NCBI RefSeq assembly: GCF_022539505.1
Contig: NC_061510.1
Location: 278,090,330-278,154,329, forward strand
From: Lolium rigidum
Lineage: Eukaryota > Streptophyta > Magnoliopsida > Poales > Poaceae
Direction: 5' to 3'
DNA length: 64,000 nt
Program-made: the position numbers and the translations under genes
Notes under the pieces: model-generated
Seen by the model: only the letters and a program-made list of their open reading frames with translations
What the model was told of the DNA's origin: nothing
Database searches by the model: none
Part shown: piece after piece, positions 33,770-44,696 of the stretch
How the letters are laid out: each line of letters begins with the position of its first letter
Numbering within the stretch: the first letter of the stretch is position 1

Positions 33770-34414
33770 ATGCTTGGTAGTAATATTAGTATGAACGCTT
33801 TGAACACCATTGTTGATAATAATATAGAAAGTTCTAAGCTTGGGGAAGCTGGTTTTCATGATATTTTTAGTCCCCCAAGCATTGAGGAGAAAATTTTCTT
33901 TGATGATACTTTGCCTCCTATTTGTGATGATAATGATAGTGGTCTTTTGGCGCCACCTACTATGGAGAGTAAATTTTATTGTGATTATACTATGCCTCCT
34001 ACACTTGATGAGAATAATAATGATAGCTACTTTGTTGAATTTGCTCCCACTACAACTAATAAAATTGATTATGCTTATGTGGAGAGTAATAATTTTATGC
34101 ATAAGACTCATGATAAGAATGCTTTATGTGATAGTTATATTGTTGAGTTTGCTCATGTTGCTACTGAAAGTTATTATGAGAGAGGAAAATATGGTTGTAG
34201 AAATTTTCATGTTACTAAAATGCCTCTCTATGTGCTGAAATTTTTGAAGCTACACTTGTTTTATCTTCCTATGCTTGTTACTTTGCTCTTCATGAACTTG
34301 TTTATTTACAAGATTCCTATGCATAGGAAGCATGTTAGACTTAAATGTGTTTTGAATTTGCCTCTTGATGCTCTCTTTTGCTTCACATACTATCTCTTGC
34401 GAGTGCATCATTAA
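33770..34414 (+). CDS. Hypothetical ORF of the LARD-like element
   Basis: A frame of 214 codons (an in-frame ATG is at 33791) in the position where gag would lie. The first 130 residues are acidic with spaced repeats: IEEKIFFDDTLPPICDD, PTMESKFYCDYTMPPTLDE, and two SYFVEF/SYIVEFA blocks. The C-terminal third is hydrophobic with a likely membrane segment (YVLKFLKLHLFYLPMLVTLL, then FMNLFIYKIP). No gag, zinc-knuckle or protease motif is visible. I recall similar frames in other grass LTR elements, but no function. It is intact, unusual for an element regarded as non-coding. Confidence 0.45.
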   Translation: MLGSNISMNALNTIVDNNIESSKLGEAGFHDIFSPPSIEEKIFFDDTLPPICDDNDSGLLAPPTMESKFYCDYTMPPTLDENNNDSYFVEFAPTTTNKIDYAYVESNNFMHKTHDKNALCDSYIVEFAHVATESYYERGKYGCRNFHVTKMPLYVLKFLKLHLFYLPMLVTLLFMNLFIYKIPMHRKHVRLKCVLNLPLDALFCFTYYLLRVHH

Positions 34415-37000
34415 AACTGCTGAGCCCATCTTAATGGCTAAAAAGAAAGAACTTCTTGGGAGATAACCCATGTGTTATTTTGCTACAGTACTTTGTTTTA
34501 TATTTGTGTCTTGGAAGTTTTTTACTACTGTAGCAACCTCTCCTTATCTTAGTTTTGTGTTTTGTTGTGCCAAGTAAAGTCTTTGATAGTAAAGTAAGTA
34601 CTAGATTTGGATTACTGCGCAGAAACAGATTTCTTTGCTGTCACGAATCTGGGTCTAATTCTCTGTAGGTAACTCAGAAAATTATGCCAATTTACGTGAG
34701 TGATCCTCAGATATGTACGCAACTTTCATTCAATTTGAGAATTTTCATTTGAGCAATTCTGGTGGCCTAATAAAATCCATCTTTACGGACTGTTCTGTTT
34801 TGACAGATTCTGCCTTTTATTTCGCATTGCCTCTTTTGCTATGTTGGATGAATTTCTTTGATCCATTAATGTCCAGTAGCTTTATGCAATGTCCAGAAGT
34901 GTTAAGAATGATTGTGTCACCTCTGAACATGTTAATTTTTATTGTCCACTAACCCTCTAATGAGTTGTTTCGAGTTTGGTGTGGAGGAAGTTTTCAAGGG
35001 TCAAGAGAGGAGGATGATATACTACGATCAAGAAGAGTGAAAAGTCTAAGCTTGGGGATGCCCCGGTGGTTCATCCCTGCATATATCAAGAAGACTCAAG
35101 TGTCTAAGCTTGGGGATGCCCAAGGCATCCCCTTCTTCATCGATAAATTATCAGGTTCCTTCTCTTGAAACTATATTTTTATTCGGTCACATCTTATGTG
35201 CTTTACTTGGAGCGTCTGTGTGCTTTTGTTTTTGTTTTTGTTGAATAAATTGGATTACATCATGCTTGTGTGGGAGAGAGACACGCTCCGCTGGTTCATA
35301 TGAACACATGTGTTCTTAGCTCATAATATTCATGGCGAAGTTTCCTCTTCGTTAAATTGTTATATGGTTGGAATTGGAAAATGATACATGTAGTAATTGC
35401 TATAAATGTCTTGGGTAATGTGATACTTGGCAATTGTTGTGCTCATGTTTAAGCTCTTGCATCATATACTTTGCACCTATTAGTGAAGAATACATAGAGC
35501 ATGCTAAAATTTGGTTTGCATAATTGGTCTCTCTAAAGTCTAGATAATTTCTAGTATTGAGTTTTGAACAACAAGGAAGACGGTGTAGAGTCTTATAATG
35601 TTTTCAATATGTATTTTATGTGAGTTTTGCTGCACCGGTTCATCCTTGTGTTTGTTTCAAATAAGCCTTGCTAGCCTAAACCTTGTATCGAGAGGGAATA
35701 CTTCTCATGCATCCAAAATACTTGAGCCAACCACTATGCCATTTGTGTCCACCATACCTACCTATACTACATGGTATTTTCCCGCCATTCCAAAGTAAAT
35801 TGCTTGAGTGCTACCTTTAAAATTCCATCATTCACCTTTGCAATATATAGCTCATGGGACAAATAGCTTAAAAACTATTGTAGCATTGAATATGTACTTA
35901 TGCACTTTATCTCTTATTAAGTTGCTTGTTGAGCGGTAACCATGTTTTCGGGGACGCCATCAACTATTCTTTGTTGGATATCATGTGAGTTACTATGCAT
36001 GTCCGTCTTGTCCGAAGCAAGAGAGATCTACCACCTTCATGGTTGGAGCATGCATATTGTTAGAGAAGAACTTTGGGCCGCTAACTAAAGCCATGATTCA
36101 TGGTGGAAGTTTCAGTTTTGGACATATATCCTCAATCTCATAAGAGAATAATAATTGTTGCCACATGCTTATGCATAAAAGAGGAGTCCATTATCTGTTG
36201 TCCATGTTGTCCCGGTATGGATGTCTAAGTTGAGAATAATCAAAAGCGAGAAATCCAAAATGCGAGCTTTCTCCTTAGACCTTTGTACAGGCGGCATGGA
36301 GGTACCCCATTGTGAAACTTGGTCAAAACATGTGCATTGCAAAGATCCGGTAGTCCAAGTTAATTAGGACAAGGTGCGGGCACTATTAGTATACTATGCA
36401 TGAGACTTGCAACTTGTAAGATATAATGTACATAACTCATATGCTTTATTACTACCGTTGACAAAATTGTTTCATGTTTTCAAAATAAAAGCTCTAGCAC
36501 AAATATAGCAATCGATGCTTTTCCTCTATGGAGGACCATTCTTTTACTTTCATTGTTGAGTCAGTTCACCTATTTCTCTCCATCTCAAGAAGCAAACACT
36601 TGTGTGAACTGTGCATTGATTCTTACATATTTGCATATTGCATTTGTTATATTGCTTTGCATTGACAATTATCCATGAGATATACATGTTATAAGTTGAA
36701 AGCAACCGCTGAAACTTCATCTTCCTTTGTGTTTCTTCAATACCTTTACTTTGAATTATTACTTTATGAGTTAACTCTTATGCAAGACTTATTGATGCTT
36801 GTCTTGAAGTGCTATTCATGAAAAGTCTTTGCTTTATGATTCAGTTGTTTACCCATGTCATATACATTGTTTTGATCGCTGCATTCACTACATATGTTTT
36901 ACAAATAGTATGATCAAGTTTATGATGGCATGTCGCTCCAGAAATTATCTTTGTTATCGTTTTACCTGCTCGGGACGAGCAGAACTAAGCTTGGGGATGC
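34415..37000 (+). other. Non-coding internal region of the LARD-like element
   Basis: About 2.6 kb with no frame of interest. It includes the motif CTAAGCTTGGGGATGCC at about 35047 and 35105, a perfect hairpin at 35112-35132, and a last copy of the motif that ends at the 3' LTR border (36986-37000), where a polypurine tract would be expected. Confidence 0.6.
35112..35132 (+). other. Perfect hairpin GGGGATGCC-CAA-GGCATCCCC
   Basis: 9 bp stem with a 3-base loop, overlapping the second CTAAGCTTGGGGATGCC motif. A weaker version (GGGGATGCCCCGG..TTCATCCCTG) lies 60 bases upstream. Candidate RNA structure. Confidence 0.6.
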
Positions 37001-38708
37001 TGATACGTCTCCAACGTATCGATAATTTCTTGTGTTCCATGCCACATTATTGATGTTATCTACATGTTATATGCACACTTTATGTCATATTCGTGCATTT
37101 TCCGGAACTAACCTATTAACAAGATGCCGAAGTGCCGGTTCTGTTTTCTGCTGTTTTTGGTTTCAGAAATCCTAGTAACGAAATATTCTCGGAATCGGAC
37201 GAAATCAACGCCCGGGCTCCTATTTTACCCGGAAGCATCCAGAACACACGAGAACCGCCAGAGAAGGGGGGCAGGGCCACCACACCATACCCCGGCGCGG
37301 CCAAGGGGGGGGGCGCGCCCCCCTAGGGTGTGGGCCCCCCAGAAGCCTTCCTGCGCCGCCTCTCCGCCTATATAAAGCCCCTGACCTAAAAACCTCGGGG
37401 CGTTCGACGAAAACCACAAAAACCTTCCAGAGCCGCCGCCATCGCGAAGCCAAGATCCGGGGGACAGGAGTCTCGTTCCGGCACCCTGCCGGAGCGGGGA
37501 AGTGCCCCGGAAGGCTTCTCCATCGACACCGCTGCCATCTCCACCGCCATCTTCATCACCGCTGCTGCTCCCATGAGGAGGGAGTAGTTCTCCATCGAGG
37601 CTCGGGGCTGTACCGGTAGCTATGTGGTTCATCTCTCTCCTATGTGCTTCAATACAATAATCTCATGGGCTGCCTTACATGATTGAGATTCATATGATGA
37701 TGCTTGTAATCTAGATGTCATTATGCTAGTCAAGTGAGTTTTACTTATGTGATCTCCGGAGACTCCTTGTCCCACGTGTGTAAAGGTGACAGTGTGTGCA
37801 CCGTGTGGGTCTCTTAGGCCATATTTCACAGAATACTTACTCAATGTTGAATGGCATAGTGAGGTGCTTATTTATATCTCTTTATGATTGCAACATGTTT
37901 TGTATCACAATTTATCTATGTGCTACTCTAGTGATTTGTTATTAAAGTAGTTTATTCCTCCTGCACGTGTGCAAAGGTGACGAGTGTGTGCACCGTGTTA
38001 GTACTTGGTTTATGCTATGATCATGATCTCTTGTAGATTGCGAAGTTAACTATTGCTATGATAATATTGATGTGATCTATTCCTCCTACATATGCATGAA
38101 GGTGACGAGTGTGCATGCTATGCTAGTACTTGGTTTAGTCTATTGATCTATCTTACACTATAAGGTTACTTAAACATGAGCATTATTGTGGAGCTTGTTA
38201 ACTCCGGCATTGAGGGTTCGTGTAATCCTACGCAATGTGTTCATCATCCAACAAAAGTGTAGAGTATGCATTTATCTATTCTGTTATGTGATCAATGTTG
38301 AGAGTGTCCACTAGTGAAAGTGTAATCCCTAGGCCTTGTTCCTAAATACTGCTGAGTTACTACTGCTTGTTTACTTGTTTCTCTGCGTTACTACTCTGCT
38401 GCGTTACTACTGCTTGTTTACTTGTCCTGGGCAAAGCACTGTTCGGTGCCGTTGCTACTACTTATTCATACCACCTGTATTTCACTATCTCTTCGCCGAA
38501 CTAGTACACCTACTAGGTGTGTTGGGGACACAAGAGACTTCTTGCTTTGTGGTTGCAGGGTTGCATGAGAGGGATATCTTTGACCTCTTCCTCCCTGAGT
38601 TCGATAAACCTTGGGTATCCACTTAAGGGAAACTTGCTGCTGTTCTACAAACCTCTGCTCTTGGAGGCCCAACACTGTCTACAAGAATAGAAGCTCCCGT
38701 AGACATCA
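37001..38708 (+). repeat. 3' LTR of the LARD-like element
   Basis: 1708 bp, nearly identical to the 5' LTR. It differs mostly by single substitutions, one-base indels in C/G runs and a small rearrangement near 38365-38425. Confidence 0.9.
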
Positions 38709-38713
38709 CAAGC

Positions 38714-39858
38714 CCCCGTGCCCCTTGACCGAAGAGGGCAAGGGTCGAGCCAACCAAGGAGCTTGCCTTACTACCTGGTAGCTCCACGACTCCTTTCTTG
38801 GATGATGTAAGTTGTTCACTTCTTCTCTTCTATTCCGAATATTTCAATGTTGTCGACTCTTTTTTGTTTTTTGCTTCCCTTTTTCTTTTTGCTGTCGAAC
38901 TTTTTACTGTATTGATGCTTTCTTTCTCTATCTTTTTTGTCAGCCTTTGATGAAGGAATTCATCCGTCTCGGTACCCAATTCATCGGGTACCGTGATCAT
39001 GCCAAAAAAGCCGAAGGTATTATTTTGCTATTTCTTTTGGTAAGTGACCTCTCCATCATTTCTTACCATAATCTTGATTGCTGTTGTCTGTTTTGTCAGA
39101 AAATCTCGTAGAAGCCAACAAGCGCGCTGATTCTCTTGCTCGTAAACTGGAGCAAAAAGAAAAGGCTCTCAAGAAGGCTGAATCTGATGCTGCTGTCACC
39201 GAAGATCTGCGAAAAAGACTTCATGAAGCAGAAACTGCTTTGAGCGACAAGATGACCGAGCAAGCTGCTCGTGAAAAAGAAATCCTCAGTCGCTTGCAAT
39301 CGCAGAGTCAACGTTTTGTTAGTAAGTACTCAAATCCTTGTGCATTTCTTAGGGTTGCTTCACTTTCTCTAGCGTACTTATTAACGAGCTTCCTTTTGCT
39401 TGTTTTCAGGGAGAACGCATCAAGAGTATGAACTGGAAAATCCTGAAGGCGATGAGCTTATCGACGCGCTTTCTCTCCTTGAAATCCATGGAGATGAAGC
39501 ACGTGATGGCCTTGCTGACGCCGAAGCAGGTTTGTCGAAGCTTTTCCCCTATTTCTTCCCGAAGAAAGAAGAGCCCAACACTTTTACTGCTCTCGCCAAA
39601 TGCTTCAACGTGACGGAAGATCTTGGGCTCAAACTTCGCCAAGAAGGCCTAAAGATTGGCGTTGAAGGCACAATCGCTCTGGTTGCTGACAGCCAGCAAA
39701 ACGTCGACTGGGCTAAAGTTGGCGACATAAAGGAGATGGAGACGAAGAAATGGCAATCCTTAATTAAAGCTGCCAAGCCACCCTCAAAGCCGATCCTTGC
39801 CTTCCTCGGTTGCAAACTCACTCCTGCTCCAAGCTCATCCAAGCCGGAGGTCAAGTAG
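38714..39858 (+). pseudogene. Antisense gene of the large Gypsy element, exons 3-6
   Basis: This continues 30209-31804 beyond the LARD-like insertion. Exon 3 goes on to 38808 and has a TGA in the expected frame after five codons. Exon 4 (38944-39016) encodes PLMKEFIRLGTQFIGYRDH. Exon 5 (39100-39319) encodes a coiled coil (ANKRADSLARKLEQKEKALK, then EAETALSDKMTEQAAREKEI). Exon 6 (from about 39410) holds DELIDALSLLEIHGDEARDG, a conserved-looking LSKLFPYFFPKKEEP, and ends at a stop at 39856-39858. Introns have GT-AG borders. The coiled coil suggests self-association. Function unknown. Confidence 0.65.
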
Positions 39859-40045
39859 ACCACCCTGTCTTTCTTACTTTTTTCTTTTTCTTTCTTCCTT
39901 TTGATGCTGTCGCCAAAGTAGCTTTTGGCGACACTTATCCCACTAGCTCGTTAGGGCGTCCTCCCTTGTAATGCCTTGTAAATATTCTGAAAATCAATGG
40001 AATTCTATTTTGCTTGATGATTGATGTTGAACCTTTTGTTTTCAG

Positions 40046-41044
40046 TTGATATTTGATAACTACACTTCAACTCCTCGTCCCTCCGATGTTTTTCCTGCTT
40101 CCTCTCACTCGAAGAAAACGCCTATTGATAGTGAATTTGGTGAAGATTCCTCGAGTAAGGGTTCAGCGCAGGATTTGGAGGAACTTCGTCAACAACTTCA
40201 GTATGCGAAGAAGCAAACACTTGTAATGATGGAGCAGACTCGCAAGTCATCCGAAAAAGAGAAAGTTGCGCTGCAGCAGGCTCATGAAGCCATAGCTTCC
40301 AAGGAGGCCGCCATTTCTGAAGCTGCGAAAGCTACCACCCGAGAGAATTTTATGCTTGAGTTGATGAATGAAGCCAGTGTGGATATGTCAGGTATACTTT
40401 TGCAAACAAAAACTTCTTCTGTTTTTTCGCTGTTTCCTCCTTTTGAAATTCTTGTGCTGTCGCCAAATAGGTTCCTTTCTAGACACTGCTGCCGAAGACC
40501 AAAGGGTAGACACGAGGACTAATCTCCTGGATAACCTTTCACTTGACCATGGTTCTCTGTTCTGGGCAACTCCAGAACGCACCCGACAGATTGTTAGATT
40601 TCAAGACCGCGCTTGTCAGGTTCATGAGTTCCTTGATTTCTGTACAAGAACCTTGTCTTTGGTTTATAGCGCCTTGTTCCCGCGCAACAAGATGCCAGAA
40701 ACTCTGCCTGCTCTGATGGATAAATTCCGGATGCCCCTCGAATCCATGGATTTGTACGGGCTCAAATGTCTGCTGGCGCGAGATTTTCTATGATCATGAT
40801 ACAAATCTGCTATCCGAAGTTAGACATGAGTCGAATTATCGCCAAGTGCCTAGCCAAGATGGCGAAGAGGAAGAGGAATATTGAAAAAATTGATGATGTG
40901 GTAAAGCCTATAGCCGAAGATATGATGGATGAATTGCTTCGGATGGATGCTGAATTCTTCGTGAAGGGTAGCTACGCTGAACATAGCACTCGCACTTCCA
41001 ATAGTGAACAAATGACCATAGATAACATACTAGGCGGCCGCTAG
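40046..41044 (+). pseudogene. Antisense gene of the large Gypsy element, C-terminal part
   Basis: An acceptor (TTTTCAG, 40046) opens a further exon with NYTSTPRPSDVFPAS, a coiled coil (LEELRQQLQYAKKQTLVMME and onward) and MLELMNEASVDMSG. After a GT-AG intron (40392-40470) comes FLDTAAEDQRVDTRTNLLDN, SLFWATPERTRQIVRFQD, LVYSALFPRN. A frameshift near 40760 leads to GARFSMIMIQICYPKLDMS, KMAKRKRNIEKIDDVV, AEDMMDELLRMDAEFFVKGS and a stop at 41042. It may be joined to the upstream exons by a further intron or be a second gene. It ends about 380 bases from the 3' end of integrase on the other strand, so the two are convergent. Confidence 0.6.
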
Positions 41045-41424
41045 GAATTTTTCCTTTGTCTTGCCGTTTTTCCTCAATGATTGTACCTTGTATATTGTAA
41101 AGCCACGAAAGATGTATTCCTTTCTTTTCTTTGTCGAGCCCCCGAGTGTTTCGGTGGCGATTTTCTTTATTGTGTAAACGAGGTTGAACCAAGGAAAAAT
41201 AAATTATATTGAGTGTACTATATTTGCGGGTACGAGCCCCCGAGCCTTTTTCGCTGATCGCTATTTTGTATCTTCATTTATTTTGCGAGGTGTTTTGCAC
41301 CAAGGCGAAATATTTATGATAATATATATTGTAACTCTTGGGCATAAGCTCCCGAGCCTGTCGAAGAAAAAAGATATATATCTCCACTATCTTTATTATA
41401 TTGCAGCACCGCCAGCCCGCCTCA
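41045..41424. other. Convergent gap between antisense gene and integrase
   Basis: AT-rich, with three further (A/T)GC(C/T)CCCGAG cores at about 41137, 41234 and 41348, the complement of the polypurine tract motif. No gene. Confidence 0.5.
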
Positions 41425-42453
41425 TTAAAAACCTTTTCCAGCCCCACTCGATGCCCTGAAAAAGGAAAAAGAGTGCGTCTGAAAACTCGCGGGCGTTTCA
41501 GTACATTGTATTTTTACAAGGAGGACTATATTTCGACTCTCGGCGAAACGCCTGAGTTGTGCCACGTTCCAGGGGTTTTTCTCGGGAGCCCCCGTCTTCT
41601 TGTCCTTTATCCTGTACGCTCCTCCTTCGATTACTTCTGTGACGATGTAAGGGCCAAGCCATGACGACTCGAGTTTTTCAGTACTGTTTTGATTGAGTCG
41701 TAGAACCAAGTCTCCAACCTGAAAGGATCTTGGTCGCAAACGTCGACTGTGGTAATTTTTCAAGTCCTGCTGGTACTTAGTGACCCGTGATAATACTTCA
41801 TCTCTGGCTTCGTCCAATGCGTCGACATCGTCTTCCAATGCTTTTCTAGAAGCTTCTTCATCATACTCCGTGACTCTTGGAGAAACATGCTCTATCTCTA
41901 TTGGCAGTACTGCCTCAGCTCCATGGACCAGAAAAAACGGAGTCTCCTGTGTCGCCGTATTTGGTGTTGTTCGGATACTCCACAACACACTTGGCAACTC
42001 CTCTGGCCAAGTATGTCGAGCTTTTTCCAATGGTCCTAACAAGCGCTTCTTGATACCATTGCAGATGATACCATTGGCTTTCTCGACTTGGCCGTTGGTT
42101 TGTGGATGCGCAACTGACGCGAAGTGCAATTTGATGCCCACCTCTGCACAATATGCCTTGAATTCCTTGGATGTGAAATTACTGCCATTGTCCGTGACGA
42201 TGCTATGAGGTACTCCAAACCGAAAGACAATGCTTTTCACGAACTTTATTGCGGATGCTCCATCTGGTGAATTTATCGGCTTTGCTTCTATCCACTTCGT
42301 GAACTTATCGACAGCGACGAGCATGTACTCGTATCCTCCTGGCGAAGCTTTGTGTAATTTTCCCACCATATCGAGACCCCACAGAGCAAAGGGCCAAGAC
42401 AAGGGTATTGGCATCAATTCTGCTGCCGGAGAGTGAGGGTTTGCGGCAAATCT
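41425..42453 (-). pseudogene. Integrase core and C-terminal domain (pol)
   Basis: Joins the DNA copy to the genome. The frame from 42417 reads WPFALWGLDMVGKL with the first Asp of the DDE triad, FTKWIEAKPI, then IVTDNGSNF with the second Asp, and HPQTNGQVEKANG with the Glu. Then follow PFFLVHGAEAVLPIEI, the C-terminal LRPRSFQVGDLVLRLNQ and SSWLGPYIVTEVIEGGAYRI, which is the usual GPY/F-type module. All three catalytic residues are present. It is split from the zinc-binding part of integrase by one in-frame TAG at 42454-42456. Confidence 0.85.
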
Positions 42454-43798
42454 CTAGCACGCGTCGCAAGTTCGTACTATCTCCTTTGCATCCTCGATTG
42501 CTGTCAACCAATAAAATCCTGCTCGGAAAACCTTGGCTGCGATAGCTCTACTGCTTGCATGATGACCACATATTCCTTCGTGTACGTCCTTCCACATCAT
42601 CCTTCCTTCTTCGGGTGTGACGCACCTTTGTAACACACCCGAAATACTTCGCTTGTACAACTCCCCTTTAACCACCGTAAAAGCTTTGGATCGTCTAATA
42701 ACTCGCCTTGCTTCAACTGGATCATCGGGTATTTCTTTCTTTAGGATGTATGATATGTAAGCTTGCATCCACAGAACCTGCACCATCATTACTAGTTCAT
42801 GTTCCTCTTCTTCTTCTAGTGCCTCTTTAGGAGCCCCCGAGGGTTTCCCATCCTTCTGCTTCTTCTGTGCTTTCTTCGGCTTTGTAGATCTCTCGGCTAT
42901 CTCTTCCCAAAACACGCCTGGTGGAATTGCGAGGCACTGCGACCCGATGTTTGCAAGAACGTCGGCTTCATCATTGCTCAGCCTGCTGATGTGATTTACT
43001 TCACATCCATCAAACAGCTTTTCTAGCTCGTTGTACACTTCTTTGTATGCCACCATGCTATCGTTAACTGCATCACATTGGTTCATAACTTGCTGAGCCA
43101 CCAATTGTGAGTCGCCAAATATTTTTAGTCGAGTTGCACCACAAGCCTTCGCCATCTTCATCCCGTGTATAAGAGCCTCATATTCTGCCTCATTGTTGGA
43201 CGCGTTTGGGAACGTCATCCGTAAGACATACTTTAGTTTGTCGCCTTCAGTGATATTAGTATCACTCCTGCTCCAGCTCCTTCTAATCTCTTGGATCCGT
43301 CGAAGTTCATAGTCCAAGTTCTCGACAAATCCGGGGTCCCGTATTTTGTAACTCCATCCACTCGCGATGAAGTCCGGTAAAATTTGCGACTTTATTGCTT
43401 TTCTTTTCTCGTACGTGATGTCCCGAGGGGAAAGCTCTATTCCCCAAAGGGAGACACGACCCGTAGGCTCTGGATTGTTTAGTATATTGGACAAGGGCGC
43501 CTCATTGACTACTATTATCGGGTGTGCCGAAAAATAGTGCCGCGATTTTCTTGCGGTTGTAAACACTCCATATGCTAGCTTCTGGTACTGCGGGTACCGT
43601 TGTTTTGAAGGCGATAAAACTTCACTGATGAAATATACTGGCCTCTGCACTCCATGGAGTTTTCCTTCCTCTTCTCTTTCGACAACGAGCGCCGTGCTGA
43701 CCACCTGGGGCGTGGCTGCAATATATAACAGGAGGGGTTCCTTCTCTTTAGGCGCCACCAAGATTGGTGGTGTCGAAATTGTGCGCTTGAGATCTTCG
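42454..43798 (-). pseudogene. RNase H, archaeal-type RNase H and integrase zinc domain (pol)
   Basis: From the solo-LTR border down: AFEDLKRTIS and LLLYIAATPQVVSTALVVER (retroviral RNase H, degenerate in its acidic residues), SKQRYPQYQKLAYGVFTTARK, then the second, archaeal-type RNase H with NNEAEYEALIHGMKMAKACG, IFGDSQLVAQQV, NHISRLSNDEADVLANIGS, in which the acidic residues (E in AEYEAL, D in GDSQLV, D in NDEADVLA) are kept. An acidic linker (KEALEEEEEHELVMM) follows, then YISYILKKEIPDD and the integrase HHCC zinc domain (HEGICGHHASS to CDAC). The tandem RNase H pair is the mark of the Tat lineage. The frame ends at a TAG right behind CDAC. Confidence 0.85.
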
Positions 43799-43803
43799 AA
43801 AGC

Positions 43804-44691
43804 TGTTGTGGTATCGTCACGGCATATACCATAGGGTGGCTTATCGAAGGTGGTTCCTAGATGGTCTCACGGTGGTATCCGGATGCGGGTATGGGGACGA
43901 ATGACACAGTCGACGTACCCAGGTTCGAGGCCCTCCGGTGGAGGTAAAACCTCTACTCCTGCTATGAGTGTATATGATGATCACACAGTACAATGGTGCT
44001 CCTAGAGCTGTATCCGGCTGCTCGGGGAGGCTAAGGTAGACGAAGGTCTCTCTCCTCGAGTAGCGCTAAGACTAGAATGAAGTAAGAATGATCGATCGTC
44101 CCCCGCATGAGGGGGGTAGTGCAGCTTATATAGGCGCTGGCACTTTACAATGAAGTCCCTAAGAACTAGTGGCCGACTGGCCGGCTTCGGCTTCTGCTCC
44201 TTCCCGAGGCGTTGACGTCAGGAGCCGTTGAGGCCACATGGCCTGTCCCATCCGCCTGCCAGAGTCAGCGGCATGGAGAGGAGGTGTCTCTGTCGCCATC
44301 ATGCCCTGTAGCCGGTACGGATCGGCGTACGCCATGATGGCCTGTCCGCCGCGTGGCACTATTGCTCTATAGTTCCCCGCGCTTTACGGGAGATGAGGTC
44401 AGCGTGGACCTGCGAACCCGGACCACCTGCCCAGTTCCTTCTCATGCAAGACTCGCCAGCCTCGAGTCGGTCTGAGGCATAAACCCCAGTCGGATATGGC
44501 TTGTAGAAGCCGGCCCAGCCACAGCGCAGACGGCCGTAGCCAGGCCGACTAGGACTTAGAGCCAGCCGGCTTCCGAAGCAGCCGGCCACGGCTCCAGCCG
44601 GCTGCTCCTCAGCCGGCCTTTGCCGCGAGCCGGCCAACCTCTAGCCGGCTGCTCCGCGTCCATTGCCCTACCCGGGGTCTTCCCCCCGACA
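43804..44691 (+). mobile_element. Solo LTR inserted in pol
   Basis: 888 bp from TGTTGTGGTATCGTCACG to CCCCCCGACA, flanked by AAAGC (43799-43803 and 44692-44696). It separates reverse transcriptase from RNase H in codons for ADRAF. A TATA-like CTTATATAGG lies at about 44125-44134. The second half (44170-44660) is rich in the motif AGCCGGC. No internal region, so a solo LTR. Orientation is inferred from the TATA position. Confidence 0.85.
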
Positions 44692-44696
44692 AAAGC

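Larger units (their letters stand above)
31805..38708 (+). mobile_element. LARD-like non-autonomous LTR retrotransposon
   Basis: LTRs of 1710 and 1708 bp (31805-33514 and 37001-38708) enclose 3486 bp with no gag-pol, flanked by CAAGC. By eye the LTRs differ at roughly 20 sites, about 1 percent, so it inserted later than its host element. The primer site fits tRNA-Asp, as in Athila/Sabrina-type Gypsy elements. The internal region has one ORF (33770-34414), three copies of CTAAGCTTGGGGATGC and a hairpin. Long LTRs with a short non-coding interior are the LARD pattern; pol must be supplied by a partner, perhaps of the Athila-like family seen at 56851-62186. Confidence 0.9.

Noticed and set aside
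30209..41044. Idea that the plus-strand gene is an independent host gene or a DNA transposase
   Set aside because: It lies inside the GCTAT-flanked Gypsy element, and its family is regularly found in such elements; no DDE or other transposase motif is visible. The old family name 'transposase' is not supported by the sequence.
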